Source: Chamaecrista fasciculata (taxonomy: Eukaryota; Streptophyta; Magnoliopsida; Fabales; Fabaceae). From it: DNA of 64,000 nucleotides. Of this stretch, positions 1 through 13,173 are shown piece by piece. The position numbers and the translations under genes are program-made. The notes under the pieces were generated by a model. That model worked only from the letters and a program-made list of their open reading frames with translations. It ran no database searches and was not told where the DNA came from. Every line of letters starts with the position of its first letter. The first letter of the stretch is position 1. The stretch spans positions 55,096 to 119,095 of the forward strand of contig QANZ01031777.1 of NCBI GenBank assembly GCA_003254925.1, in the 5' to 3' direction.

Positions 1-1083
1 CAGACGCATGATAAAATGAATGAATCAAGTTATATGCACATAACGGAAAGGAAAAACCTGATGTTTTGTTTTCTGCTTTAAATTTGGATTCGATCCAACC
101 CTATAAAATATATAGATTGAGAAAGATAATATATATATATATATAAAGGATCAAAATTATCTCAAGAAAAGAACAATGTTAATAATCTTAGATAATGATT
201 TAAAAATATAGCTGAATATAGAACTCCTGTACGAATAATATGAAGGATGAATGACAATCTGCACATATGGAAAAATAAAATTATTGGTGAAGGAAGAGGA
301 TTGCAAAATGATAGAGTATATATAGAAAAATATATGTGATTCTATGAGATTTGTTAGTGTGAAATTTTGAAATTTCAAAATGATATGGGAGAATCAAGAA
401 TATTTTAGGGTGAGAGAATCAAGGATTACAATCACAAATGCTAATTAATAGGCTAATTTATAATTAAAAGTTTTAAATATAGATATCAATTGACATAATC
501 AATGCCAAAATTAAAGGGATCGTATAAAATTTCATTGATTAAATATTTTTTATATTGTGGTAGTTGATGTAAATAGGTTCGAAAAATTAGGAATATAGAT
601 AAGTATCCTAATTTACATTAATTAAACTTCATAAATTATTCAAATTAATTTCTTTTTCGAAATTAATTTACTTTTGATTTTTTAAATTGTTTTTGCTGAC
701 ATGACATCTCCCATTAAAATTTAAATTTTTATACATAGAGAATATAAAGGATAACTATAGATATCTACGTATAAAAGAAAATATTTATAACAATTATTAA
801 TTTTTTTTGAGAATGTTGCATTAGAGAGTGGAAGCGCCAGGAAAATAGAAAAGCGCAATCTCAGTGGACGAATCAACGTCCAAATCTCTTTGACGATCTT
901 TCCGTACTGTAATTTATACATGGAATCCCCGTTTCAACTTTTTCTCCATTTTCAATTGCTTGCTCTCGAAGGAGTCTTGAAGAAGACCAAGACCATATAA
1001 GACCTCACACTCTTAAGTACACTCAATTCTCGCGACCTCTCTCTCTCTCTGCATTTTGTAATTTGTGAAGTGATCAAAGGAAA
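1..1083. other. 5' flank of the NO VEIN-like gene
   Basis: No gene is supported here. The sequence is AT-rich with short AT runs near 130-145. The last 130 bases or so look like a 5' leader, including a CT-rich run at about 1039-1052 just before the start codon at 1084. Confidence 0.5.
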
Positions 1084-4000
1084 ATGGCGACTCCGAATCC
1101 GAAGGAACACATCGAGGAGATACGACGGAACAAGTTCTCGATCGGAGGCACGTTGAATCCGTTGAGGGAGGATCTCCAACAGGCCGTCATGAATCTCTCC
1201 GCTGAACTCTATGCCAAGGATGTTCACTTTCTCATGGAGCTCATTCAGGTTCTTATTATTCATTCATTCTCTCTCACATTTCATTTCTAAACAATTCAAT
1301 ATATCCTCTGTCTTCAATTTTCACGCTTCAAATCTCGTTTCTATTTCACAAAACTTATTCTCCCTCCTCAAATTTATATTTCTATCATGTATGTAAATTA
1401 CTTCACCCAAAACCACTGGTTCACCTTCTAACCTAACAGCTAAAATTACCTTGTTATACTTATATATAAAAGAAAAAGATGATTTGCCACTTGATTATAG
1501 AAAATGACTTGTAGCGATCGTGTCTCTGTTTTCATACAAACATCAAAACTCAAAAATCCAGTATTTCAGAGAAAGTTACAGAACTCACAACAACACCGAA
1601 TTTATGTACTTTAAAAAACAGCATAGGATAGAAACTCTTGATTTTCTCATTCATAGTGTGAAGAGGTATATACATAAACTCGGTGAAAACTGTCCCTAAA
1701 ATTCCTCCAAAATATATAAGTATAATATTATATATCTAATTTATCTTTCAAACTTATCTAATATAATATTATATATCACAATAAGAAAAATTATTTTTCA
1801 AGCATCAAATAGTAGTTTACTCTGCTTTTAAATTTCTATGGTTATTCAACTTGTTGTCAATCTTACAGTACGGGCAAATGTTTAAACTAAAAATTACCTT
1901 GCTTCCATCCATGTCATTTCCGTTAATTTGATTCACTTGAAAATGCTACTAAATTTACACTAGGAATGATAAGATCATATACTGTTATATAATGGCTAAT
2001 TCACTAATTTTATTGACTTGGTTTTGCTATTTCAGAACGCTGAAGACAATCAGTATGATGAAGGAGTAGATGCAACCCTTGAGTTCATTATAACAACCAA
2101 AGACATAACAGCCACAGGTGCTCCGGCAACATTGCTCATTCTGAACAATGAAAAGGGGTTTTCCCCCAAAAACATTGAATCCATTTGCAGTGTTGGACGG
2201 TCCACTAAGAAAGGCAACAGGGCAAGTGGTTACATAGGGGAGAAAGGTACTCCAAATCTCCACAAAGGCTTTTTGTTTCTTTTGTTTTTAACAAGAACAT
2301 TTTCTATAATCAATATGCCTTCTTGAGTTAAATAATTTAATGGAATCATAAGCCTAGGATAATTTGTAATTACAAATTAAGAGGTATCATGCAGTTCCAT
2401 CCTGCTAGTAACTTTTATATACATATAATACATTAATTAATAGCATATTTAACCGAAATTAGAATAGGTTTTTAGATATAGTCTATCGAAACATCCACTT
2501 TAATGAGTTTTTTTTTACGGCTCTCTCTATCTTGGTTAAGTTTTTAATTGGTGTACAATAAAATGATTTTAACTATTCTCTGGCAAATGGAATTTGTTTT
2601 TTCCTTTTGTATATAAAATATAACTTTCCAAATGGCCTAAAGATCATCATCTATACTATTATATATATGTTTGAAGAACCTTATATATATATATAGGATC
2701 ATTCTATAATGCAATAAGTGAAAATGTTGCATCCCATATAACCTTAACCAAATAACCAAAAACCAATAGGGAGCAAACTAGTGTATTTATACTATTTTAT
2801 AGGGACCCAAGATATTTAGAATAAGTTATGAAAGTTAGTTTAAATTGTAAAAACTTGCACAAAAATTTCAAAATTTGTCAAATATCCCATTGACTAATTT
2901 TAATAATACAAAGTATTCCCGCAACTTTAGGACTTATGCAATTTATTCCTCTTTACTTTAAAAATTAAGATAAGCCCTTTGAATCTTCAGTTTAGTGCAA
3001 AATATTCCATCCATTGGACCATTACCATTTTTGTGTTTTTTAATCATGTTTTAGTACCCCCAAAGTTTTTATATTACTTTTGACCCATGACCCAATTTAA
3101 TTTTTTTTAATCATAAAGCTACCATAATGATAATTTATTGATGCACAACAACACACTGTTTTTTCACCTTTTTTAGGACAATTCTTTAAAGTGGTGCAAC
3201 AAAAAGAGTTTTAAAAAAATATCATAATGAAATTCAGTTAAACCGTGATAGTTTATAGAGAAGTTAAGCAACTTTTTGCAACTTTTTTAATATTTTAAAA
3301 TACAATTAAAACATTATTTACTTTTATAATTTTATAATTGATTTTATACTTAGAAAAACTAAAAAAAATATTAGCCAGTATTAATAAGTTCAATATAAAA
3401 AATATAAATGTTTTTGAGTAGTAATAGAAATTGTTTTACAACTACAGAAGAAGTTAGAAATTACTGTATCTTTTTCTTCTAAATGGAAGCGGCAATAGAT
3501 TCTCTCTCTCTTTGATTCCTGAAAGTAACTTCACATGAAAACATTTTTCTTTTAGAAAAACAAATTGCCAAACACAAATTGATTCTCCCAGTGTTTATCA
3601 ATTGATTTGGCCAAGCAATAAACTACTTTTCTTCCATGTCAATTTTTAATTTTTTTTAATAAAATCATTTAAATTGCAGGGATTGGTTTCAAGAGTGTAT
3701 TCTTGATCACTGCTAAGCCTTACATTTTTAGCAACGGATATCAAATACGGTTCAATGAGGCGCCTTGTCCGCATTGTGAGCTTGGATATATAGTTCCTGA
3801 ATGGGTTGAGGAGAACCCAATCCTTCATGACATAAAGGAAATTTGTCGTGTGGGTGATTCCCTTCCAACCACAACCATTGTATTGCCTTTGAAGCCAGAC
3901 AAAGTGGAACCAGTGAAACAGCAGCTTTCCAAGATTCATCCGGAAATTCTTTTATTCCTTTCAAAAATCAGAAGGCTTTCAGTGAGAGAAGATAACGAGG

Positions 4001-7000
4001 ACCCTAAACTCAGTAGTGTAACCGATGTAGCTATTTCAAGTGAGATTGATTTAGTATCAAGGAAAAATATGAATGCTGAGTCCTACACACTCCATCTATC
4101 TGGAGAGATAAAGGGTGATTCTGAGAAAGAATGTATGTACTACATGTGGAAGCAAAGGTTTCCTGTGAAACAGGAAAATCGAGTAGAAAGAAGAATGGAT
4201 GTGGAGGAGTTGGTGATCACATTAGCCTTTCCAAATCAGCAGAGGCTTCACAGGGGAAGGAACTCACCTGGGATCTATGCATTTCTTCCTACAGTGATGG
4301 TAACCAACTTTCCTTTCATAATTCAAGCAGATTTTATGTTGGCCTCATCAAGAGAGACAATTCTCTTGGATAATAAGTGGAACAAAGGGATACTCAATTG
4401 TGTTCCATCTGCTTTTATGGAAGCATTCAAATCACTTGTTATAACAACAGATAGCGCGCCAGTATCTAATCTGCCTCGAATTTTCAAGTTTATACCAGTT
4501 AATAAGTCTTCATACGAGGAGTTAAATGCAGTGAGGGAAAACATCAAAGCAAAATTGGTTGAAGAAAAGATTATTCCTATTGAGACGTACACGAACCAGA
4601 GGCACTTCTTCAAGCCTAATGAAGTTGGCAGACTACTGCCTGCTTTCTGGGATATTTTGGCTAAGGCTCGAGAACAAGGAGTGCACTTGCATAACCTATC
4701 ATCCCATGGAATTTATATCCTGAACTCTTCATTTGACCAAGTGAAGTACGATCAAATACTGGATTTTTTGGGTGTGAAACTTGTCTACTATGACTGGTAC
4801 GCCAAGTGTATCCAAAGTTCCAATCTTGTTATGGGAGTATCAGAAGATATCTACTTGCTGCTTTTATTGTTCATTGCTAACAACTGGGCGTCCAGATTTA
4901 TTGTGTCCAAAATGACGAAGATATCACTGATCAAATATGTGGGTTCTGACGGGAATCTTTCCCTTTTCAGTCTTAACACAATCTCAAGGCAAATGGGTGG
5001 CAATCCGATTTTGTTAGCTGATCAAAATCGATCTTGTCCTATCTCCTGGCTGATTGATTGGAACAGAAAATTTAGATGCGTACGCAACAGTTGTTATTTT
5101 ATGCCAGAAAGTACGCAAGAAGCAATACACCAATTCCCTTCAAAACAGACTTTGATGAATTGGCTGAAAAATGTATTCAATGTTTCTACTTTGAGTTTGT
5201 ACCAGTATGCAAATCTAGTTTGTGGTTCTATTAAAGATGACTGCAGCCTTGCCCTTGCATATGCCCACTTCCTGTATCACTCTTCATCAAAGAATTATTT
5301 CTCACGGAGGGAGCTTGATGATCTGTGCAATTCTATGCCACTAGTAGACAATTATGGTGGTGTGGCCAGAAGCAGAACTGGGGTTCTTGTACCAGCTAAT
5401 GAGAGTAATTGGGCAAGTTTGATTGTTTCTAATCCATGGAGAGATGCAGGCTATGTTGAGTTGAACGAAGAATATATGCACCCACGTCAATATGCAAACC
5501 AACGTTCACACAACAAGGAACTCATAGACTTCCTAAAAACTCATGTTGGAGCTAGTGATATACCTCATATATCCCCTCCAAATTCTAGGTTTTCGGCTGT
5601 GGATACTCCTCTCACTAAGGAGAATGCTTTCTTGCTTTTGGATTGGATTCGAAAACTCAAGTATAAGGGAGTCCTGCCAGAGAGGTTCCTAAAATCCGTA
5701 AGGGAAGGTAGCTGGCTAAAAGTCACGGTGAATGGTTATAGGCCTCCTTCGCAGTCATTCTTAATTGGTTCTTCGTTGGGAAGCCTTTTGCAAACTGGGT
5801 CTACTCTTGTTGACATCCCACTTGTCGATCAGGATTTTTATGGGGATAGAATACTTGAGTATGAGGAAGAGTTGAAAACAGTTGGATTGATGTTCAAATA
5901 TGGGGAGGCGTGTGAATTTATCGGGAAAGAACTAATGTCTCGCACTGCTTCTTTCACGCTAAGCAGAGAGCATGTTCTTTTGATACTTAAGTTCATACAA
6001 TATCTAAGGCAAAGCCTTCTGCCCTTAGACCAATTTGTGAGCACCATCAAGGTGGGAAGCTGGCTGAAGACATCACGTGGTTATATGTCTCCCATTGGAG
6101 CTGTTTTGTTTCATTCTGAATGGCAAACTGCATCGCAAATCAGTGATATCCCTTTCGTCGACGTATCTTACTACGGTGAGGAAATTAATAGTTTCAAGGA
6201 GGAACTTCAGTTGCTGGGTGTGGTTGTTTGCCTAAGTGGAAATTACCAACTTGTTATCGACCACTTAAAATCACCCTCTTATTTGACATGTTTGACAGCT
6301 GAGGCTGTTTTCTTGATACTGGAATGTTTACATCTCTCATATGCCTCTAACAAGATTGTTAACGCACTTAAGGAAACTAATTGCTTGAAGACAAGCACGG
6401 GTTTCAAAGCTCCAAGTATGTGTTACTTATATGACCCTTCATGGGGTTGTATTCTTGAGGTATTCAGTGGTTTCCCTGTGATTGATCATGAATTCTATGG
6501 AGAGAATATTATGTCATACAAAGATTATTTGAAGAAAATGGGAGTGGTGGTGGATTTTGAGTGTGCAATGAAGGCATTTAGTGTTGTTTTCCGTCAGAAG
6601 GCATCACAAAATTCCTTCACTAAAGAGCATTTGGAGTCCTTTCTCTCTTGTTATAGGCGGTTGAAGGAAGCTAACCATGATTTTTCTCCAGAGTTCTATG
6701 AAGTCTTAAGAAAGGCCAAGTGGTTGCGGACACGGCTTGGTGATTACAGGCCTCCTGCTGAGTGCATTTTATCTGGTCCGGAATGGGAATCACTCTCTCT
6801 AATTACTCTTCTTCCTTTCATTGATGACAGTGACAATTTTTATGGTAAGGTCATTCATGATTTTAAGAAAGAGTTGAAGAGCATGGGCGTCATTACTGAA
6901 TTGAAAAATGGGCTGAAGTTTGTTACCACTAGTCTATGGTTCCCTCAAGATCCTTCCTCCATTACTCCCGAAAGTGTGTTCTCTCTTCTGGAATGCATTC

Positions 7001-8409
7001 GGTTAATGCAAGCTCGTCTTCAATCCTTTGATGATGGCTTCACTAAACAATTATCTAGAAACTGGTTGAAGACTCATGTTGGTTATAAATCTCCTAAGAA
7101 TTGTTTAATGTTTGATTCTCAGTGGGAACTGGAGCCGATGGATGGACCCTTTATTGATGAGAGTTTCTATGGACCAAAAATTGCCTCTTACAGGAAAGAA
7201 CTCATTGCTATTGGTGTTATCAATGATGTTAAAAAAGGGACCTCAATAATAGCCAGTCATCTTGACTTGCATTGTGAAATTTCCACCATAATACGAATAT
7301 ACAAATACCTGTGGAAATATGATTGGAAACCAGAGAAAGGAACTCCTAAAAGGATTTGGATTCCAAAGGGAGATAAGAACGGAGAGTGGGTGAATTTTGA
7401 AGAATGTGTCATACATGACAAGGATGCTCTTTTTGGTTCCAAGTTTAATGTATTGGAAAGACACTATGAAAAGAAGTTGCTTCCTTTTTTCTCCTCAGCT
7501 ATGGATGTGAAATACAACCCCTCTGTTGATGACTATATTGAGCTATGGAAGGAATGGGAGAGTTCAGTGGAATTATTTTCACTTGATAAGTGCCTTAAGT
7601 TCTGGATGTTTGTATCACAGCATTGGAACCAAAGGACACAGAAAAAAATAGCTGAGAGCTTGAAGAAACTGCCTGCTAGATCAAGTTCAGATGGATTAGT
7701 TTTGCTGGACCGGCGCGATGTTTATGTTGCTGACAACCTTCATTTGAAGAATCTTTTTGAGGGAGAGGAAGTATTTGTCTGGTTCCCCGAAGCTTCATTG
7801 GAGAGGTCTAAATTATTAGATATGTACCGGGAAATCGATGTTCTCCCTATATCTGAATCCGTGCAGAAGGAAGAATCATCCCTACCAGATTGTGTTGAAA
7901 ACAAGCAGGTGGATCCAAGGAGTATTTTCATAGCTAAGGGATTGGTTAAGCTTATTCTTGGTTTTCTTGCTTGTTCCAGCCTCAAAATGGAAGCAGAAAA
8001 GAGGCATAAAGCTGTTCAATGTCTTCTTGATCTTACTGTCCATGAGATGACTGAGCCAATCACAGTAAGTTATAGCTTATCACTAACATCAGGGGACATC
8101 ATTACAAAGGAAACTTCCAGGATGATACGTTGGGAGAGGGAAAGTTCGAAACTTTTCACGCAGCAAATGGACATTATGCATCACAGGAATGCAAATATGA
8201 TGAAATATGCTACATATTTCTCAGATGAAATTTCTGTGGGTGTACTTTGTGAGAATATGGATCATGTACGTCCACTTTCTGACCTGATCAAGCTGGCTTT
8301 TGTGTTCAAGTTTGATGAGGAAGCCGTTGAATTCCTGATGGAGTCCAAGGATTTGCAGATTTTTTCAGAGGACGAGTCCTTCCTCATCCGTGCCTTCCCA
8401 TCTAATTAG
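1084..8409 (+). CDS. NO VEIN/sacsin-like GHKL-ATPase protein
   Basis: Three exons: 1084-1248, 2036-2246 and 3680-8409, all with GT-AG borders, giving 1701 residues. The N-terminus is a Bergerat (HSP90/gyrase B/histidine kinase-type) ATP-binding fold: N-box MELIQNAEDN (Glu52, Asn56, Asp59), a G1-like NNEKGF, and a G2 box GYIGEKGIGFKS that is split by intron 2. The G1 position usually held by Asp is Asn here. The remainder contains five repeats of about 107-116 residues, each opening with a W/C-L-K/R-T/V motif (positions 804, 920, 1027, 1140, 1254) followed by a P-(F/L/V)-(I/V)-D...(F/Y)YG...(E/Y)L...G(V/L) segment. The family includes Arabidopsis NO VEIN and relatives such as At3g48770. NO VEIN is nuclear and acts in vascular patterning, but the role of this member is unknown. 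The frame is intact throughout. A damaged inverted copy lies at 22550-26745. Confidence 0.93.
2247..3679 (+). other. Intron 2 of the NO VEIN-like gene
   Basis: A 1433-base intron, AT-rich, with a TATATA run near 2680 and phrases such as 'tattcccgcaactttagg' that resemble the 'constant plus phrase' repeats seen elsewhere in the window. I could not define element ends in it. It interrupts the codon for the first Gly after GEK in the G2 box. Confidence 0.6.
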
Positions 8410-10153
8410 GTCTGCTTTACTGAATTTTAAGTAGTTCTTGGTCTGTTTGTTCCATTTATAGTGTTTTTTATGGTGTGCTTTTACGTCTTCGAACAGTTTA
8501 GTGAATTAGTGAAGTGTGTGCATATAACTCTTGGAAGATTTTCTTGAAGTTGAATCAGACTTGTGGATCTTTAATCTCACTGCAGTATAAAGTATTTTAT
8601 CGGGTGTGTGCATATAATTCTGTGTTTACTCTTTCCCAGCACCTACTGTGTCTGTCGTCTTAATCACAATCAGTTCACTACCTTTGCTCTAAGAACATGG
8701 ATTCTGTCTAATTTTTTTTTTTTAAAAAAAAAGGAACACTGAGGTTGTCATTGCCAGCACATGCACAACATGGATAGAAAGCTTTGGTCTTGAGTAGTTT
8801 CCTCACTCCCCTGAATTTCTTCTGTTTATTTCTTAAATAAATTTATTATATAACAATGTTAGTTGTAGATGTAACATATTTAGTTAATAAAATGACATAT
8901 TAAAAAAAGTGAATACGTGAGAGATCAAAATAGAGTTATACTCATTTTAATTATATCCAGCATTTGTTTTAATTATTTTATTTCTGTTAATGCTTAGGTA
9001 GCTACTTTCCTTGTTTTATTTAGACCACTGGCACGTTCCCCACTTTCTATTACTACATTCTGCAATGAGCAGTATAAAATATAAATGCTCGTCCTGCACT
9101 GCTTGAAGTCATCAAATTAATGGAATATATATTGAAGTTATAATTTGGCTTTCCTAGTGTCTCGGATTCTAAGGACATGTGGTTTATTTGATTATTTCTC
9201 TACTATTTGGGTCCCCATATCACAAGTTGGCCACAAGGTGCTAATTTCCCCATTTCTAGTTCAAACAATTCTCAAAAACTAGTTAAGTCGACTTTGTTTG
9301 TTCAATCTAATCCAGTCCAACAACTATATATGCTAGTTTTATGCAGTCCAATTATATCCTAGTTTGATTGTGAATCTTTGTTTTCAGAGTTTATATCCTA
9401 GTTTTATGCTTAGCTCTATGAACCTTTTGGTTCTTCCCATGTCTTTCTCTGACATTGTCAGTATATAGACTATAATCTTTAAGTAACATATAGAGACTAC
9501 AAGTCTTCTTTGGAGAGATTGATGAAAAGAGGAATGACTTTGGACTTCACATAGGAAAATGCTGCCACTCAATGAACAAGTCTTCCCGTGGATATTCATG
9601 AATCCACCTTATGTTTCCTGAAAATAGAAATTAAGACAAGTAAACAGAAAAGAGCAGAAGAGTGGATCCATGCTACGTACTTCTGACTTCCGAGGGTTTT
9701 TTATGTTCATAGGAATCTTTTTATGGGGGGGCATCGTTTGAATTTTTGTGCAATCTCACTCATTTACTATATATATTCCATATATATATAGATATATATT
9801 TAAAACAAACATGGGGGGAGAAACAGCGTTGAGACTGAAGAAATTTTAGAGTCATAATGCAAGTAGGACGTAAACGGATATGGTTCAGAAAATTTCATTC
9901 AACAATCTGTGGTCTCTTCAAAAATTACACAGCCAATAACAAACATTGGAGTTTTCACAAAAACACCTGAATTGGTGCAGTATATATTTGATTAACCTAC
10001 TAACTAACTTGCATTTTCATGGAACACTTTCATATATGATTATGAAGTGCTTTTGCTCCTTGACAATCATCCTTCACTTTCGAATACGTTACACAACAAA
10101 AGAAGAGTTTAAGGTTACATATGTCGACAAAGCATGAACAGCTCTTGATCCTT
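8410..10153. other. 3' flanks between the NO VEIN-like gene and Tim8
   Basis: The first 170 bases or so are the 3' flank of the NO VEIN-like gene and are also present, inverted, beside its broken copy (about 22550-22739). The rest is AT-rich with no supported gene. The short open frame on the minus strand at 9384-9599 has no recognisable domain. Confidence 0.5.
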
Positions 10154-11531
10154 TCAATGCATATTCTGAAACCTTTTCATGATAAGGATGCTCAAGTCCA
10201 TATAACGCTGAGCACAATTTGTCAGACACGAAGATTCGCCAGAACTGAACTTATTGCCGGGTGTACTGGTGATGCATTTGTCCCAGCATTCACTAGTAAG
10301 CTTGGCTACCATTTGATTAACCATGGCTCTTTGCTGTTCTTGCTGCATCGGAAGAACAGAGTAAAATGTTAAGTTGCACAACATGGTCGTGGAGTATAAC
10401 CTTAATCTTCCCAATTATCATATTTTTTTCTCAATAATAGCATAACATAGCTAAAACTGCCAACACTTTGATAAACCAGAAAATGTCTAAAAATGTGTCA
10501 TTAGAGGCTACACGGACAAATGTTCAAATCTAAATACAACCCATAAATAATCTGGTTCTTCCTTCTTTAACTTTGTTTACTAGAATTATTCTCTAATTGG
10601 GTTTTACCGATGTTCTATTATTCTACGGTACCTATATCAGATTTTCATTTCCCCATCTAATGATTGAGCATATATCTGATAATAATATAATACCTTATCT
10701 AAACGACACTAATTGCTGTACCTTTCGTAATTTAGAGAATAATGATAATGGTATACAGTAAAATACAGTAAGCATAGAAAATACTGCACATGAGGTAGCA
10801 TTTATACAAGAAAGTCAGCTTAACTAATCCAACTGACTTTATGAGTAATTAGAATAATACCCCTGATTATATTAACTATAACAAATACCACTGGACTGAT
10901 CACTTTAGTTCCTCAAAGGCCTAGAGCCAAAAGTTATCCACTCAACCAAATTTCATATTCAATTTTGTGAGTGAAACATACTTAAAATCTTCTTCTAATG
11001 AATCAAAGCATGTGATTTTGCATAACAATTGAAGAGCATATCTTTCATAATAAACAAAACCTATGAACTCTACAATACAATATTCAGTCCATTTCAGGAT
11101 TGAGCTATGAATTTGACCGCTCAGACTCTCAGTCACGTGCAATATAAATGTCAGGTTAACCATCTAAACATCCACACAAAGTTTAAGTTTTGACAGAGAA
11201 CGCACGGTACACAAATTAATCACTAACAAACCCTAATTTTCCTCAAAACAAGTAAAACACAGAAGAAATACGAAAGGAAACGAAGTTCATAGGAATCGTA
11301 TTATTAAGACGTCTCCAATTAAACCAATCTTCCAGAACTACCACTAATTACTCTCTACTAGAAAGTAGAAACTAGAAACCAAAGCATCTCTACTTCCACT
11401 CAATTCAATTTTCCATCGCCTTCTTCAAGCTTTCTCTGAAACACCAAACAAACGACACTGTAAAGAAGGAGAAAGAAACTTACAGAGATGAATTGCTGCA
11501 TTTCATGTGAACTAAGAGATGAAGTATCCAT
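10154..11531 (-). CDS. TIM8: Tim8 mitochondrial small-Tim chaperone
   Basis: Two exons on the minus strand: 11531-11484 (16 codons from ATG, donor GTAAG) and 10342-10154 (acceptor GCAG), giving 78 residues, the usual length. The protein carries the twin CX3C signature of the Tim10/DDP zinc-finger family: Cys35/Cys39 and Cys55/Cys59, separated by 15 residues including KFSSGESS, and then AQRYMDLS. Small Tims form hexamers in the mitochondrial intermembrane space (Tim8-Tim13) and escort hydrophobic precursors to the inner membrane; the cysteine pairs form disulfides through the Mia40 route. The open frame can be extended upstream through the intron to 10414, but the spliced start gives the conserved N-terminal region ending EMQQFIS-QEQQRAMV. 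The intron is 1.14 kb, long for such a small gene. Confidence 0.93.
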
Positions 11532-11539
11532 CAATGTAC

Positions 11540-11640
11540 GTAGATTGCAATCAACTCCTTCACCTTCACCTTCACCTTCACTTCACTCACTGTTTCTTCG
11601 TGAATATATTTTTTTGGTCGGTTCTTCGTGAATATTAGAT
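11540..11640. repeat. Short direct repeats upstream of TIM8
   Basis: A (CTTCAC)n-like run at about 11560-11585 is followed by two copies of 'TTCTTCGTGAATAT' separated by about 20 bases, just beyond the TIM8 start. They lie in its probable leader or promoter. No known element is recognised. Confidence 0.5.
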
Positions 11641-11910
11641 TTATAGATTATCGGATAAAGCAATTTTTCTTTCATTTCAGTTTCACTCACCAAACAAGAA
11701 GGCCCACGCTATTACACTTGGGCCACCCAAACCCACCAAAGGAATTGGGCCTGATATGGCCCATAGGAAAATTCAAAGTTATCAAAAGTGCAATTTTTTT
11801 TCTTAACTTTACTCATTGGGCAAAAATATTAATCTTGATGAAATATTTATCAAATATTTTATTTTGGGTAAAATGGTACTTTTATTATTTAGTTTTCACG
11901 GAGAAATTAA

Positions 11911-12644
11911 GAGGGCGTGTTTGGTACACAGATTATTTTTTCATTCCCGGGAATCACAATCCCAGGAATGTGATTCCCGGGAATAAGATTCCCAGAATTA
12001 TAAAAATGTCTGTTTAGATGTGTTAAAATCTAGGACTATTTTGCAATATTCCCAAGAATATTACAATTTTGTGTTTGGTTCAACTTTGATATTCATGGAA
12101 ATGTTTAATACTTTTACAAATATGCCCGTGACTTTTTATTCTCAACTAATAGTTTATCAAATGTAGAAATTGTTCAAAACAATTCATGAGAAAAATACTA
12201 TATTATAAAGAACTAATTATATCATACGAAAGCAATGAAATATATATATATATATATATATATAAAAGCATACGAAAGCAATATTATATATATCAGCAAG
12301 AAGAGATGAAAACTGACAAACCTGCACTTCAAGGCAGCAGAGAGTTGTAAAATGACAAAGATAAAAAATGACAAGGGTTTGTAGAGAAAGAATTAATTAA
12401 GGGAAATTAATTAGGGGTAATAAAGTCATTTTAGATGGAAAAAATAATCTCATGTCATGGGATTAGACTAATCCCACCCCCTAGGGTGGGATTAAAAAAT
12501 AGCTATTTTAGGAAATTATGCTATTCCTGGGAATACAATATTCCCGGGAATAATTTTTCAATCCGCATACCAAACGCGGGATTATTCTAGTCCGGAGCTC
12601 ATAATCCCGTGACTATTTTTCCAATCCGTGTACCAAACGTCTCC
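11911..12644. mobile_element. Tourist/Harbinger-like MITE, 734 bp
   Basis: The left end GAGGGCGTGTTTGGTACAC and the reverse complement of the right end GGAGACGTTTGGTACAC form terminal inverted repeats. The element is flanked by TAA at 11908-11910 and at 12645-12647. A 3-bp TAA/TTA duplication with a G-rich GTTTGG terminus is typical of PIF/Harbinger (Tourist) elements. Inside both arms are palindromic TTCCCGGGAATA blocks and an (AT)n run at about 12239-12264. There is no transposase frame, so it is non-autonomous. Confidence 0.85.
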
Positions 12645-12701
12645 TAACTTTTTAACTATCAATACTTGGCACTAATCAAGATTTGTAGTTTATTATTATT
12701 A

Positions 12702-13173
12702 GGCAAAAGTATCCATTTCGTCCCCAAACTTTACACCTGCTGTCAATTTCGTCCCCAAACTTTACACATGCTGTCAATTTCGTCCCCAATATTTTTTTGC
12801 TGTCAATTTCGTCCCTAATCTTTCACATTTTGGTCAATTTTATCCTTTGCTCTTCCTTTAGCCAAATATTGACGACAAAATCTATGTGGCTAATGATATA
12901 TAATGTAAAATTGATAAAAAAAAAAGAAACTCAAATCCTAACTTAGATTAAAAAACAGGATGCAGTCTGTCGTTAATTTATTAAAAAAAAGTTAGTCAAA
13001 GGATAAAATTGACGAAAATGTGAAAGATCGATGACGAAATTGACAGCAAAAAAAGATTGGGGATGAAATTGACAGTTGGTGTAAAGTTTGGGGACGAAGT
13101 TGACAGAATAAAAAATTTGGGGATAAAATTGACCGTTAGTGTAAAGTTTGGGGATGAAATTAGTACTTTTGCC
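12702..13173. mobile_element. Foldback element with long arms, 472 bp
   Basis: The arms are about 160-185 bases long and inverted. The left end begins GGCAAAAGTA and the right end finishes TACTTTTGCC. Both arms contain several repeats of a phrase like 'GTCAATTTCGTCCCCAAAC'. The flanks are TTATTATTA on each side (12693-12701, 13174-13182), a possible 9-bp duplication, though it is low in complexity. No coding capacity. Mutator-like by duplication length, with moderate certainty. Confidence 0.75.

Noticed and set aside
9384..9599. 71-residue open frame on the minus strand
   Set aside because: No recognisable domain, no splice partners and AT-rich composition; it lies in 3' flanking DNA.
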